Origin: Rhodovastum sp963804495
GTDB taxonomy: Bacteria; Pseudomonadota; Alphaproteobacteria; Acetobacterales; Acetobacteraceae
Assembly (NCBI GenBank): GCA_963804495.1
Contig: CAWDQN010000014.1
Location: 62,001 to 126,000, forward strand
DNA length: 64,000 nt
Reading direction: 5' to 3'
The notes under the pieces are model-generated. The model had not been told where the DNA came from. It made no database searches and was given only the letters and a program-made list of their open reading frames with translations. Below are positions 30,491-40,020 of this stretch, piece by piece; position 1 is the first letter of the stretch, and the number at the start of each line of letters is the position of its first letter. The position numbers and the translations under genes were made by a program.

Positions 30491-32506
30491 TCAGAACCGC
30501 ACCTCCCGCACCGCCTGTTCCAGCGCCGCGTGCGCGGCCGCCGCCGCGGCGGCGGCCGTTTCGATGTCCTTCGTTAAAGCGGCGATGCGCGTTTCGCTGG
30601 CATCGAGCTGGCGGATCAGGCGGGTGTGCAAGGCGTCGTTGGGCGGCACGGCGGCGATGTTCGCGCGCAGGCGGTCCTCGTCGTGCTCCACGTCGGCGAG
30701 GGCTGCTTTCAGCCGGTCGCGGTCGGCGATGCGGGCGGCTTCGGTGGTGCGCAGTTCGGCCAGGCGGCGAAGTCCGGCGCGCGCCGCGGCTTGGATGCCC
30801 TGATCGGCGATCAACTGCGCGAAGACCGGCGCGTCCTGCAGCAAGGCGACGCGCTGCTGCAGGAGGGTTTCCGTGTAGGCGGTCACGGTATGCGTCTCGC
30901 TGGCCGCCATCCGGACGCGCAGCCGCGTCGCGCCGGCGATCTCGCCCGCCGGTTCGGCACCGCTTTCCACCACCAGTTTCTGACCGGATTGTGTGGGGAT
31001 TTGCAGCAGCACCGTGCGGGGTTCGCGCGCCGGTGCGGCGATCACCACGCGCCAGGTCTGCCGGGTGCGGCGCTCGGTTGTCAGTACGCCGCCCGCAGCC
31101 GACACCGAGGCGATGCGCACGCCGGACTCGGTGTGCCAGTCGAGCGTGGTGCGCAGGTCTTCAGCGAAGGGCAGCAGCCGGTCTTCGCCGACCGGCAGCC
31201 CGCCAAGTCGCGCATCGCCGACATAGGAGGTCGCGCCGGCGGGATCGTACAGCGTGAGCACGCCGGCCGGCAGGCTGGTGGCGCCATCGTTGGTGATGCG
31301 CACGGCGGCGGTGGGATGCGGCGCGCTCGCGATCGCCAGCGCCAGACGGGTGGCCGGCACTTCGCGGTCGAGGATTGGCACCGAGGCGGTGTGGCCGGCG
31401 GCCAGGATGACCGGCTTGGGCAGCGTGAAAAGAGTCTCCTCCGCACCTTCGTCGGTCCGCGCCTCGGCGGTCGGGGCCGACATTTCCATCGGCGGCGGCG
31501 CGGGAACGGCGCTCCGGGTACCGCCGAAAGCAGACGAGACGGCGACGGGTGCCGGCGCCGGCAAGGATCTTGGAGCGGCTTCGGTCGGTTCCGGCGAGCG
31601 GGCGCTTGTGTCGATGTCGGGCAGCAGGCGGCCGAGAATCTGTACCGGCACTTCCGGCCGCTCAACATAGTAGGTGCGGTAGATCGCCTGGCGGAACGTG
31701 ACCGGATTGCCATACTGCAACGACAACTGCACGCCCTTCCAGTCGGCGCCCGTGGCGTTCTCCAGCACCGCCCAGCCCTGCAGGCGCGCTTTCGCCCCGT
31801 CGTCGTCCTTCGCCGGCATCACCAACCGGTACGATGCCTTCCACAATGGCACCGCGGCGACGTAGCCGACGCGCAGGATGCGCGGTCCGGTACCGTCGCT
31901 GCGGATGGTCAGGTGGCGTGCGTCGCTGCTGGCGTCGCGGCGCAGCGCCTCCAGCGCCTGGTCGATGCGGGCGCGCAGCGCCGGGTCGGCGACCATGACG
32001 GCATCGGCATCTTCCAGCACGAACTGCCGCAATCCGTCGGCGGCGAGCAGGGTGACGCGGGTGCGTGGCGAGCCCGTGTCGGCCGGATCGCGGGCGCCTT
32101 CGCGCATTCGCTCGGCGCGTAGGATACGTCCGGCCATCGGCCGCGGACCGCTGACCTGCACCACCACACCGCGCAGACCGTTGAGGTACTCCACCGGCGA
32201 TTCCAACGCCTCCGGCCCGATCGGCACATCGGCAAACGCCGCATGTGCGGAATCGCGGCCGGGCAATTCGATCCCGCCGACGCTGCCGGCGCTGTCGTAC
32301 ACAACCAGTGATTTCAATACATCATCGACCTGGTCGAGTGGCAGGTCGAGCCCGAGCGTCGCCGCGCCGTCAACCTCCGCTTCGTATTCGAAATATCCCA
32401 CTCCGCCGGAGGAGAGCATGGCGCGCTTGAGAACCAGATCAGCGGCCGTTGCGGAGCTGACCATGCCGAACATCAACGCCAGCGCGACGACAAGTCGACG
32501 GTGCAT
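30491..32506 (-). CDS. DUF4139 domain-containing exported protein
   Basis: The protein has 671 residues from the ATG at 32506, chosen because it begins with a signal peptide (MHRRLVVALALMFGMVSSAT, cleavage near ATA|AD). The middle contains the DUF4139 beta domain (ATGADWKGVQLSLQYGNPVTF). A Pro/Ala-rich linker with EPTEAAPRS follows at ~310-360. The C-terminal ~100 residues form a predicted coiled coil rich in Arg/Glu/Ala. Location is probably periplasmic and the function is unknown. Confidence 0.85.
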   Translation of the reverse strand: MHRRLVVALALMFGMVSSATAADLVLKRAMLSSGGVGYFEYEAEVDGAATLGLDLPLDQVDDVLKSLVVYDSAGSVGGIELPGRDSAHAAFADVPIGPEALESPVEYLNGLRGVVVQVSGPRPMAGRILRAERMREGARDPADTGSPRTRVTLLAADGLRQFVLEDADAVMVADPALRARIDQALEALRRDASSDARHLTIRSDGTGPRILRVGYVAAVPLWKASYRLVMPAKDDDGAKARLQGWAVLENATGADWKGVQLSLQYGNPVTFRQAIYRTYYVERPEVPVQILGRLLPDIDTSARSPEPTEAAPRSLPAPAPVAVSSAFGGTRSAVPAPPPMEMSAPTAEARTDEGAEETLFTLPKPVILAAGHTASVPILDREVPATRLALAIASAPHPTAAVRITNDGATSLPAGVLTLYDPAGATSYVGDARLGGLPVGEDRLLPFAEDLRTTLDWHTESGVRIASVSAAGGVLTTERRTRQTWRVVIAAPAREPRTVLLQIPTQSGQKLVVESGAEPAGEIAGATRLRVRMAASETHTVTAYTETLLQQRVALLQDAPVFAQLIADQGIQAAARAGLRRLAELRTTEAARIADRDRLKAALADVEHDEDRLRANIAAVPPNDALHTRLIRQLDASETRIAALTKDIETAAAAAAAAHAALEQAVREVRF

Positions 32507-32757
32507 GTCCTGGAGTTCCTTCCACGTTTCGAACAGCATGCCACACAAGGCACGACAACCTCCATCGCCAACATGAGGTCCGCGGCGTGCAACTCTTGCG
32601 TGCTTCCCGCCGTCGCGGCGGCGCGCACGTTCTTCCGATCGCCCGGCAACCGCTCAACATCTCCCATTGCCGCGGTCACGGCGGTATCGTTAGCGTCATC
32701 CAAGATCGGGAATCCCAAACCTTCATCCTCCCCCGGTCGGAAAGGAAGCAGACCGCC

Positions 32758-33144
32758 ATGGCGATGAAAGAAGACGCCCGCACACGGGCTCCGCGCGGGA
32801 CGAAAAATGTGACGCAAGCCTTTTTCGACGCGCTCGAAGGCGTTCCGGAGAACCAGCAGGATGCCGTTATCAGCGCGGCATTGGCCGGCATTCGCGACGA
32901 AGTGAAGACGCGGCGCCTGAAGCGCCGGGAAGCCGCGGTCAAGGCACGCGCAAAGACGGTGGCACGGAAGAAAGCTCCGGCAACCCGGGCCGCCAAGGCG
33001 CCGGCGGCCAAGCGCGCACCGGCCGCGGCAAGCAAACCCACTGCCACGAAGAAGGCCCCGGCAAAGCGCACGGCCGGCGCCAAGGTGGCCAAACGGAAGT
33101 CTCCTGCCCGGCGTGCCGCGGCGCCGGAAACCGAAACGGAGTGA
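32758..33144 (+). CDS. Histone H1-like basic DNA-binding protein
   Basis: The 128-residue protein is preceded by AAAGGAAG. Residues ~15-60 form a small helical domain (TQAFFDALEGVPENQQDAV). The remainder is Lys/Ala/Arg/Pro rich with KKAPA, KRAPA and KKAPAKR repeats, like H1-type C-tails in proteobacteria. It is probably nucleoid-associated. The tail repeat is simple sequence, so length may vary between strains. Confidence 0.8.
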   Translation: MAMKEDARTRAPRGTKNVTQAFFDALEGVPENQQDAVISAALAGIRDEVKTRRLKRREAAVKARAKTVARKKAPATRAAKAPAAKRAPAAASKPTATKKAPAKRTAGAKVAKRKSPARRAAAPETETE

Positions 33145-33307
33145 CGCCGGGCGGCGCGGGGTCCGTTCCGCGGCAGGACATGTCTCACGCGGACGGCGCC
33201 GCGGCGTAAGAGCGTGGCACTGCGCGGCGCCGGAGCGGCGGAATGTCGCTCTTCCTTTGGACTGGCTTGGCCTGACGTCGTTGACTGATTGTTGACCGGA
33301 GGTACAG

Positions 33308-34102
33308 ATGCAAGACACCGTGCCCCTCAGTCCCGCCGAAGCATTGTTCCTGCTCAAGCCGAACCGCACGAGCGGTCTGCGGACCATCAGGGTCACGTTG
33401 TTGTCGCTGCTGGTCAAAGGCGTCCTCCGCATCGAGGAACAGGAGAAGCCCGGCCTGTTCCGGGCCAGGAAGGTCCCGCATGTGCGGGTTGTGCCAGTCG
33501 TGACACCCGCCGCACCGTCGCATGTCGCGGCGCTGATCGAGGTCGTGCGCGCGGCGCAGGCCGATGGCGGCACGATCGCCGATGTGGTCAAACGCGCCAC
33601 CAAGGAATTCGGCGCCGCCTGTGCTCAGTTCAACACCCGGTTCATCGTGCCGGCGTTGATCGAACGCGGATTGATTTTCGAGCGGCGCATCGCCTTCATT
33701 CGCACCTATCACGCCACACCTGCCGGCGATGCCGAACGCTGGCGCATCGAGGACGATATCGACAAGGCGCGCCAACTTCCCCGACTTTTGAAAACCAACC
33801 CGGCGGAGGCCGCGACACTGGCACTCGCCCTCGGCGGCACGCTGCTGCTCGTGGACGATCTCAGCAAGCACTACAAGCAACTGGCCGACGCGATGCGCCC
33901 CGCGCCGTCTGGCGATGGCCACAGCGGCTCATTTGATGCCGGTGGTTTTCCCCCCACCTTCGACTTTGGCAGCTTCGACTTCGGCAGTTTCGACGCCAGC
34001 GCTTTCGATGCGCTCGATTCCTCCATCGCCTCGTTCGACTCCGGCTTCAGCGACGGCGGCGGCGGCGGCGATAGCAGTGGCGGGGACGGCGGCAGCGATT
34101 AA
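33308..34102 (+). CDS. Hypothetical protein with Phe/Ser/Asp/Gly-rich tail
   Basis: A very good ribosome site (GGAGGTACAG) precedes the ATG. Residues 1-60 (SPAEALFLLKPNRTSGLRTI...LLVKGVLRIEEQ) look like the helix-turn part of DUF2207/TIGR04222-like proteins. The last ~55 residues are low complexity: FDFGSFDFGSFDASAFD followed by a Gly/Ser/Asp run. There is no signal peptide and no clear membrane segment. It ends in TTAA shared with the convergent lytic transglycosylase gene, so both stops overlap. The function is unknown. Confidence 0.75.
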   Translation: MQDTVPLSPAEALFLLKPNRTSGLRTIRVTLLSLLVKGVLRIEEQEKPGLFRARKVPHVRVVPVVTPAAPSHVAALIEVVRAAQADGGTIADVVKRATKEFGAACAQFNTRFIVPALIERGLIFERRIAFIRTYHATPAGDAERWRIEDDIDKARQLPRLLKTNPAEAATLALALGGTLLLVDDLSKHYKQLADAMRPAPSGDGHSGSFDAGGFPPTFDFGSFDFGSFDASAFDALDSSIASFDSGFSDGGGGGDSSGGDGGSD

Positions 34103-34920
34103 CGGGCGGCGACGCGGCAGCTATTGACCCGTGGCGGCGCGTGCAGCAATGGGGCGAGCAAAATCGCCACCTCGCAGGCCGATCGCTGCCGCTGCGGGCG
34201 GGCGGTGGGCTGGCGATGGGTGTTGATCACCAGCATGCCGCCGCCGGCCAGTGCCAGGCGCAAGGTGCCCTGCCGGAGCGCGCGCACATACAGCGGCTCC
34301 GGTCCGCCGATGCCGGTGAGGATGCCGGCGCCCACCTCGGCGACGCGGTTGCGATAGGCGGCGGCGAGGTCGGGCGTGTGCGAATGATAGTAGCCGGTGG
34401 CGAGGTTCCAGTCGCCGTTCGTCTCGGCGCCGAGTTGTTGCAGGAACGTGGCCGCGTAGGCGGCATTTGCAGTCGGATCGAAGGCTTCGTCCAGCGAGCG
34501 GAAGGCGTTCGGATGGGCCTGCAGGTTCACCTGCAGGCAGCCGACATCCATCAGGTGCACGCCGCCCGCGAGGCCCTGCTTCGCCCAGGCCACCGCGGCG
34601 TCGCGGCTATCGAAGAACAGGCCGGCACCGTCCGCATTGATTGTCCATGGCCAGGCGCGCACGTCGCGCGTGGTGGCGATCGGCCGGCCACTTTCCACCT
34701 TGGCGATCGCGCCGAGCAGGTTGGGTGGCAGAGTGTGATGGCGCTCGGCTTCCTGCACGGCGGTGGTGCAAAGCGCGGCCTGCGTGACGTCCCAGGCCTG
34801 GGGCGGGGCGGCGGCGACCAGGGGAAGAACGAGAAACACGAGCCATCCCAGTGGAGCTTTGCTCCTGGACCCCATCAAGGGCCAATGGCCCTTGGAACCC
34901 AGCTCTAGATGTTTGCGCAT
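34099..34920 (-). CDS. SLT-type lytic transglycosylase-like protein
   Basis: This is a 273-residue exported protein. After a hydrophobic signal (GWLVFLVLPLVAAAPP) it shows a lysozyme-like fold: LLGAIAKVESGR near residues 63-74, with the catalytic Glu in KVESG, then VGCLQVN and NLATGYYHSHTPDLAAAYRN, as in IagB/VirB1-like enzymes. The first ATG overlaps the 3' end of the aminotransferase gene by 16 bases. Codons ~6-22 are encoded by a repeat hairpin unit (34848-34901); the internal ATG at 34875 is an alternative start. Confidence 0.85.
   Translation of the reverse strand: MRKHLELGSKGHWPLMGSRSKAPLGWLVFLVLPLVAAAPPQAWDVTQAALCTTAVQEAERHHTLPPNLLGAIAKVESGRPIATTRDVRAWPWTINADGAGLFFDSRDAAVAWAKQGLAGGVHLMDVGCLQVNLQAHPNAFRSLDEAFDPTANAAYAATFLQQLGAETNGDWNLATGYYHSHTPDLAAAYRNRVAEVGAGILTGIGGPEPLYVRALRQGTLRLALAGGGMLVINTHRQPTARPQRQRSACEVAILLAPLLHAPPRVNSCRVAAR
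34848..34901. repeat. Two-hairpin repeat unit inside the 5' end of the transglycosylase gene
   Basis: Hairpin A pairs CAAGGGCC (34876-34883) with GGCCCTTG (34887-34894). Hairpin B pairs CCAGTGGAGC (34848-34857) with GCTCCTGG (34861-34868), with a one-base bulge. The joining GGACCCCATC matches the GGACCCCGCC of the copies near 27 and 59 kb. Confidence 0.75.
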
Positions 34921-36035
34921 ACCGCCGCGCAGACGCGCTCCACATCCGCGTCCGTCAGATCCGGATGGATCGGCAATGCCAGGATGCGGGTGGCGATGTC
35001 CTCCGACACCGGCAGTGATGCCCCGTCATGCGCATCACGATACGCGGGTTGCAGATGCAATGGCCGGGGATAGTAAATAGCCGTCGGCACCCCAACGGCC
35101 CGCAGCCCGGCCTGCATACGCCCGCGCGCTGCCGGATCCGGGAGCAGGACCGCATAAATCGCCCAGGCGCTGACACTCTCGGGCACGCGCGCCGGCACCG
35201 TCACCGCGTGCGCCAGGCGCGCATCATAGGCCGCGGCGATGCGGGCCCGGGCGGCGAGTTCTTCCTCGAACACGGTCAGCTTGCTGAGCAGCACCGCCGC
35301 CTGCAGCGTGTCCAACCGCCCATTCATGCCGGTGCGCAGCACCTCGTAGCGCGTGCTGCCCTCGCCATGCGTGCGCAGCGACCGGTACAGCGCCGCGCGC
35401 TCGGCGCTCTCGGTGAACAGCGCGCCGCCGTCGCCATAGGCGCCGAACGGCTTGGAGGGGAAAAAACTGGTGGCGGTGGCGTCGGCGGCGCGGCCCAGCC
35501 GCGTGCCGTGCAGCGAGGCGCCGAAGCTCTGGGCGCAATCGTCCAGGGTGAACAAATCCGCCGCCGCGGCGCGCGCGCGCAGCGCCGGCCAATCGGCGGG
35601 CTGGCCGAACAGATCGACGCCGATCACGGCGCGCGGACGCAGCCGCCCGGCTCGCCGCACCTCGGCCACCCGCGCTGTCAGATGCGCCGGGTCGATCTGG
35701 AAGGTGCGGGGATCGACATCCACGAACACCGGCGTCGCCCCCAGCAGCAGCGGCACCTCGGCGGTGGCGGTGTAGGTGAAGGCAGGCAGGAACACGGCGT
35801 CCCCGCGCCCGATGCCCTCGGCCATCAGCGCGATCTGCAAGGCGTCGGTGCCGGACGAGACGGTCACGCACTGTGCCGCCCCGCAGAAACTGGCCAGCTT
35901 CGCCTCCAGCTCCGCCACTTCCGGGCCGAGCACGAACTGGCAATGCGCCAGCACCCCCTCCAGCCGCGGCCGCAAATCGGCGGCGATGCGCGCCTGTTGC
36001 GCCTTCAGGTCGAGAAACGGAACCGGCACGGTCAT
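34905..36035 (-). CDS. DegT/DnrJ/EryC1/StrS-type sugar aminotransferase
   Basis: The PLP enzyme has 376 residues from the ATG at 36035, with GAGGA upstream and VPFLDLKAQQ as the standard N-terminus. It makes amino-deoxy sugars from NDP-4-keto sugars. Seen are SSGTDALQIAL for the cofactor phosphate, DDCAQSFGA, and SFFPSKPFGAYGDGG with the Schiff-base Lys near residue 184. It lies 10 nt downstream of the nucleotide-sugar dehydratase that would supply its keto substrate, so the two act in surface polysaccharide synthesis. Confidence 0.93.
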   Translation of the reverse strand: MTVPVPFLDLKAQQARIAADLRPRLEGVLAHCQFVLGPEVAELEAKLASFCGAAQCVTVSSGTDALQIALMAEGIGRGDAVFLPAFTYTATAEVPLLLGATPVFVDVDPRTFQIDPAHLTARVAEVRRAGRLRPRAVIGVDLFGQPADWPALRARAAAADLFTLDDCAQSFGASLHGTRLGRAADATATSFFPSKPFGAYGDGGALFTESAERAALYRSLRTHGEGSTRYEVLRTGMNGRLDTLQAAVLLSKLTVFEEELAARARIAAAYDARLAHAVTVPARVPESVSAWAIYAVLLPDPAARGRMQAGLRAVGVPTAIYYPRPLHLQPAYRDAHDGASLPVSEDIATRILALPIHPDLTDADVERVCAAVCANI

Positions 36036-36045
36036 GGCAACATCC

Positions 36046-37971
36046 TCATGCGCGGCTTTCTTCAGCCACCTGCCCGTCCGGATTGTGCTGTAACTCCGGC
36101 ACGATGCGGCCGAGCAGCGCGAGCGCCAGGCGCACATTGCCGCCGCGGCAGGCGCTGGCGATTTCATCGATGGCGCGGCCGACAATGGCCGGGTCGGCGG
36201 TACGGGGGCTGGCCATCAGCAATCCGGGATGGCCGGTGGGCGTCGGCGGCTCGCGGCCATGGAACAGCTCCTCAAACAGTTTCTCGCCGGGGCGCAGGCC
36301 GGTGAAGCGGATCTCCACATCCTCATCGGGCCGCAGCCCGGCGAGCCGGATCATCTGGCGGGCGAGATCGACAATCTTCACCGGCTCGCCCATGTCGAGC
36401 ACGAAGATGCCGCCATCGGGCGGCGCCGCATCGCTGCTGCCCACCACGCTGGCCTGCAGCACCAGCCCGACCGCCTCACGCACGGTCATGAAATAACGCC
36501 GCATATCGGGATGGGTCACGGTCAGCGGCCCGCCGCGGGCGAGCTGACGCTGAAACAGCGGCACCACGCTGCCGGTGCTGCCCAGGACGTTGCCGAAACG
36601 GACGGTGATGCAGCGCATGCCATCGGCCGGGCCGCGCGCGGCAATGTCGAGCCCCTGGCAGTACATTTCGGCCAGCCGCTTCGACGCGCCCATCAATGAC
36701 GACGGGTTCACTGCCTTGTCGGTGGAGATCAGCACCATCGCCCGCACGCCGGCGGCACGCGCCGCGTCGGCGACGTGGCAGGTGCCGGCGGCATTGGTGA
36801 GCAATCCCTCCAGCGGGTTGGCCTCCACCATCGGCACATGCTTCAGCGCCGCGGCGTGGAACACCAGCTCGGGGCGAAGCTCCTCCATCAGCAGGCGCAG
36901 CCGCGCGGCGTCGCGGATATCGGCGAGCACGGCGCGGCGGGGGACGGACGGATGCAGTTCGGCCAGTTCGATGTCGATCTGCCATAGCGCGAACTCGCCG
37001 TTGTCCAGCAGCACCAGCCGCTCCGGGCCGAGGGCCGCCACCTGGCGGGCCAGTTCACTGCCGATGGTGCCGCCGGCGCCGGTGACCAGCACCCGCCGTC
37101 CCTGCACCAGGCGCGCCATGCCCTCGCGGTCGAGCGGCACTTGCGGCCGGTTCAGCAGGTCCTCGATGGCGACCGGCCGCAGTTCCAGCCGTTGGCCGGC
37201 CGCCGCCGTGGTGTCGAGCGCGGTCAGCCGCGGTGCCCGGGCGACCCGGACCCCTTCGCGGTCGGCGGCCTCCATGAGAGCGGACAGGTTCTCGCCGGCG
37301 AGATCGGCGTCGGTGACCACCAGTACCCCGGGCAGGCCGCCAGCGGCGCGCAGCCCGGCCAACACCGTGGCCGCGTCGTCGATGCTGCCGAGGATCGGCA
37401 ACCCGCCGATGCGCCGCCCGGTCTGCGCCTTGCCCAATGAGAGCAGCCCGGTCACCCGATACGGCTTGCGCCGGTCGGCGGCGATCGCGCGGATAAACAG
37501 ATCGGATGGCTCGCCGGCACCCACCAGCAGCACCGGCTGCGCCGCCATTCCGTCCTGCGGCGCATGGCTCTCCTGCGTCAGGCGGTAGGCGATGCGCGGC
37601 ACCGCCAGCAGCACCATGAGCACCATGGCGTGCAGGGCCGGAAAGGCGGGGCTCGGGAAAGCAAGTCCCGCCGCGTGCAGGGCCACCGGAAAAATCGCCG
37701 CCGCGCCGATGGACGCAGCGGCGACGCCCAGCAGATCGCCCGCCCCGGCAAAGCGCCAGTATTGCGTGGACAGGCGGAAGGGCAGCCCGGCCAGCAGCAG
37801 CGCCGCGGCGCCCCAGGCGATGGTCCAGAGCGGGCCGAGCGGATCGGCGGACGGGTCGGCCAGCCAGCTTGCCACGGGCACGGCCGCGCCCGCCAGCACG
37901 GCGTCCACCCCGACGTTCAGGGCAATTCGAATCAGGGCGGGTCGCGCGGCCATAGGCGGCTCATACCGCAT
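36046..37971 (-). CDS. Membrane-bound NDP-sugar 4,6-dehydratase/epimerase, CapD/WbpM family
   Basis: This 641-residue inner-membrane protein has four hydrophobic segments in residues ~10-120 and a CoA-binding-like domain (~145-270; VLLVGAGEPSDLFIRAI). A SDR catalytic domain follows (~290-580) with VLVTGAGGTIGSEL, DIRD, FHAAALKHVPMVE and STDKAVNPSSLMGASKR. WbpM-type enzymes replace the SDR Tyr with Met in this motif, as here (SSLMGASK). The usual substrate is UDP-GlcNAc or UDP-GalNAc. The start could be six codons later (MAARP). Confidence 0.92.
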   Translation of the reverse strand: MRYEPPMAARPALIRIALNVGVDAVLAGAAVPVASWLADPSADPLGPLWTIAWGAAALLLAGLPFRLSTQYWRFAGAGDLLGVAAASIGAAAIFPVALHAAGLAFPSPAFPALHAMVLMVLLAVPRIAYRLTQESHAPQDGMAAQPVLLVGAGEPSDLFIRAIAADRRKPYRVTGLLSLGKAQTGRRIGGLPILGSIDDAATVLAGLRAAGGLPGVLVVTDADLAGENLSALMEAADREGVRVARAPRLTALDTTAAAGQRLELRPVAIEDLLNRPQVPLDREGMARLVQGRRVLVTGAGGTIGSELARQVAALGPERLVLLDNGEFALWQIDIELAELHPSVPRRAVLADIRDAARLRLLMEELRPELVFHAAALKHVPMVEANPLEGLLTNAAGTCHVADAARAAGVRAMVLISTDKAVNPSSLMGASKRLAEMYCQGLDIAARGPADGMRCITVRFGNVLGSTGSVVPLFQRQLARGGPLTVTHPDMRRYFMTVREAVGLVLQASVVGSSDAAPPDGGIFVLDMGEPVKIVDLARQMIRLAGLRPDEDVEIRFTGLRPGEKLFEELFHGREPPTPTGHPGLLMASPRTADPAIVGRAIDEIASACRGGNVRLALALLGRIVPELQHNPDGQVAEESRA

Positions 37972-38123
37972 TGCCCCGGGCGGGTCATCTCCGGCGGGAA
38001 AACAGCGAAGCGGGTTGCTGCCCCGCGCCGCCCGCGCCTAAAAGCACGCTCGATGGCGTCAACCCGATCAACGCGCGAGTGAGTTCTCCCGTGGGCAAGC
38101 ATTCATCCGGGGCGGACCTGCCA

Positions 38124-38876
38124 ATGACCGCTGCAACGGTGGCAGCTTCCTGCCGCGACGTTCCGTCGCGCATGGGGGACCGGTTGATCGTCGCCTTGGA
38201 CGTGCCGGACATCAACCAGGCCCGCGCCCTGGTCGAACGCCTCGATGGGATTGTCTCGTTTTTCAAGATCGGCCTCTGGCTGGCATTCGCCGAGGGTGTG
38301 GACGGGCTGATCGCCGAGTTGATCGCCAAGAACAAGCGGGTGTTTCTGGATGCGAAGATGTTCGATATCGGCCAGACGGTCGAGGAAGGTGTCGCCCGCG
38401 CGGCTGATCGGGGAGTCAGTTGCGTCACCGTCCACGGCAATGGCGACATCATCCGCGCCGCGATGCAGGGAAAGCGCGGGCGCGACATCAAAATCCTGGC
38501 GGTGACCGTGCTGACCAGCCTGAGCGATGCCGATCTTTACGACATGGGCTACCGGCTCGGCGCCCGCGAGCTGGTGCAGTTGCGGGTCAGAAAGGCGGTC
38601 GAATACGGCTGCGACGGGATCATCGCCTCGCCGCATGACAACCCGGATGAAATCCGCCGCACCGCCGGGGCCGGCAGTCTGCTGGTCGCAACGCCCGGGG
38701 TGCGGCCAGAAGGCAATTCGCTGGACGATCACAAGCGGTCGGCCACGCCCGCTCAGGCCATCGCCGCCGGCGCCGATTATCTTGTGCTGGGCCGGCCGAT
38801 CATCGCCCGTCCGGACCCCGCCGCGCGGGCGCTGGAGGTGATCCGCCAGATGGAGAGCGCGGCCCCTGCGATTTAA
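38124..38876 (+). CDS. pyrF: Orotidine 5'-phosphate decarboxylase
   Basis: This enzyme catalyses the last step of UMP synthesis. RLIVALDVPD opens the TIM barrel and VFLDAKMFDIGQTVEEG carries the catalytic Asp-Lys-x-x-Asp (LDAKMFDI). PGVRPEGN and YLVLGRPII form the phosphate site. The protein has 250 residues from the ATG at 38124; the ATG at 38172 (MGDRLIVALD) fits family length better, so the first 16 residues are uncertain. It is divergent from the dehydratase and 45 bp before the WecA-type gene. Confidence 0.92.
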   Translation: MTAATVAASCRDVPSRMGDRLIVALDVPDINQARALVERLDGIVSFFKIGLWLAFAEGVDGLIAELIAKNKRVFLDAKMFDIGQTVEEGVARAADRGVSCVTVHGNGDIIRAAMQGKRGRDIKILAVTVLTSLSDADLYDMGYRLGARELVQLRVRKAVEYGCDGIIASPHDNPDEIRRTAGAGSLLVATPGVRPEGNSLDDHKRSATPAQAIAAGADYLVLGRPIIARPDPAARALEVIRQMESAAPAI

Positions 38877-38921
38877 GCACGCCCGGCGCAACAGAGTTTC
38901 GGGGCGGAGCGGGTCAGCGCG

Positions 38922-39977
38922 ATGACCTTCGCCGCCCTGCTGCACCACCTCGCCTTCGCCGCCGGCATCGCCTTGGTTTCGGCGGTGGTGGTGCGCGCCA
39001 TGATCAATGCGCGCGTCATGGACCTGCCGAACGCACGGTCCGCGCATGATGTGCCAACCCCGCGCGGCGGCGGGCTGGGAATCGTGGTGGCGTTCCTGCT
39101 GGGCATTTCGGTGCTGTACGGATTTGCCTCCTTCTCCCGGCTGGCCGATCCGTATTTCCGCGGGGTCATTCTTGCGTCGATCGCCATCGCCGTGGTCGGC
39201 TTCATCGACGATCTGCGCGACTGGCCGTTCACCGTGAAGCTGGCCGCCCAACTGGGCGCGGCGATGGCGGCGGTCGGCAGCGGGCTGTATGTCGAGGTGT
39301 TCCGCTTTCCGGTCATCGGCGCGGTCGATATCGGCTGGCCGGCGGGTGCGGCGATCACCGTCGCCTGGATCCTGTTCGCCACCAACGCGATGAATTTCAT
39401 CGACGGGCTGAACGGCCTGGCTGCCGGCACCGCGCTGGTGGCCTGCGCCTTCCTGGCGCTGATCGCCGGAACCCAAGGCGGGTGGTTCGTCTATTTCGCC
39501 GCCCTGCTGCTGGCGGCCGGCATCGCCGGTTTCCTGCCGTTCAATTTTCCCCGTGCCCGCATCTTCATGGGCGACGTGGGCAGCCAGTTCTGCGGCTTTG
39601 TCCTCGCCGTGCTGGGCGTGGCCGCCAGCCGGTTCCAGGCGGTGGAGATGTCTTTTCTGCTGGTGCCGATGCTGCTCTCCGGCGTGCTGTACGACGTGGC
39701 TTTCACCCTGGTGCGCCGGGCAATGGCCGGCGAGCGCCTCACCCAGGCGCATCGCGGCCACCTGTACCAGGTGGCGCAACGGGCGGGCATGAATGCACGG
39801 GCGATCGCACTGGCGCATTGGGGGTTCGCGGCGCTGGGCGGGCTGGCCTGCCTGGGCTTCATCGCCGCGCCTTCGCCGGTCAAGCCGCTGCTGCCGGCCG
39901 CCTTGTTGTTGCCGCAACTGTTTTGGACTCTCGACGTAGCGGCGCGGGCCCGCAAGGCCGGGCTCGGCCGATGGTGA
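38922..39977 (+). CDS. WecA/MraY-type undecaprenyl-phosphate sugar-1-phosphate transferase
   Basis: The 351-residue membrane enzyme has about ten helices. It links a sugar-1-phosphate to undecaprenyl phosphate, the first step of O-antigen or similar glycans. Motifs are PNARSAHDVPTPRGGGLGI, FIDDLRDWP (Mg-binding DD), NAMNFIDGLNGLA and FMGDVGSQF. The late histidine motif AHRGHLYQ is also present. It fits the adjacent dehydratase and aminotransferase as one polysaccharide locus. Confidence 0.92.
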   Translation: MTFAALLHHLAFAAGIALVSAVVVRAMINARVMDLPNARSAHDVPTPRGGGLGIVVAFLLGISVLYGFASFSRLADPYFRGVILASIAIAVVGFIDDLRDWPFTVKLAAQLGAAMAAVGSGLYVEVFRFPVIGAVDIGWPAGAAITVAWILFATNAMNFIDGLNGLAAGTALVACAFLALIAGTQGGWFVYFAALLLAAGIAGFLPFNFPRARIFMGDVGSQFCGFVLAVLGVAASRFQAVEMSFLLVPMLLSGVLYDVAFTLVRRAMAGERLTQAHRGHLYQVAQRAGMNARAIALAHWGFAALGGLACLGFIAAPSPVKPLLPAALLLPQLFWTLDVAARARKAGLGRW

Positions 39978-40020
39978 GCGTGTGCCGCCTACTGTCTGCC
40001 ACCCTGAAGCGGAGGCCGGA

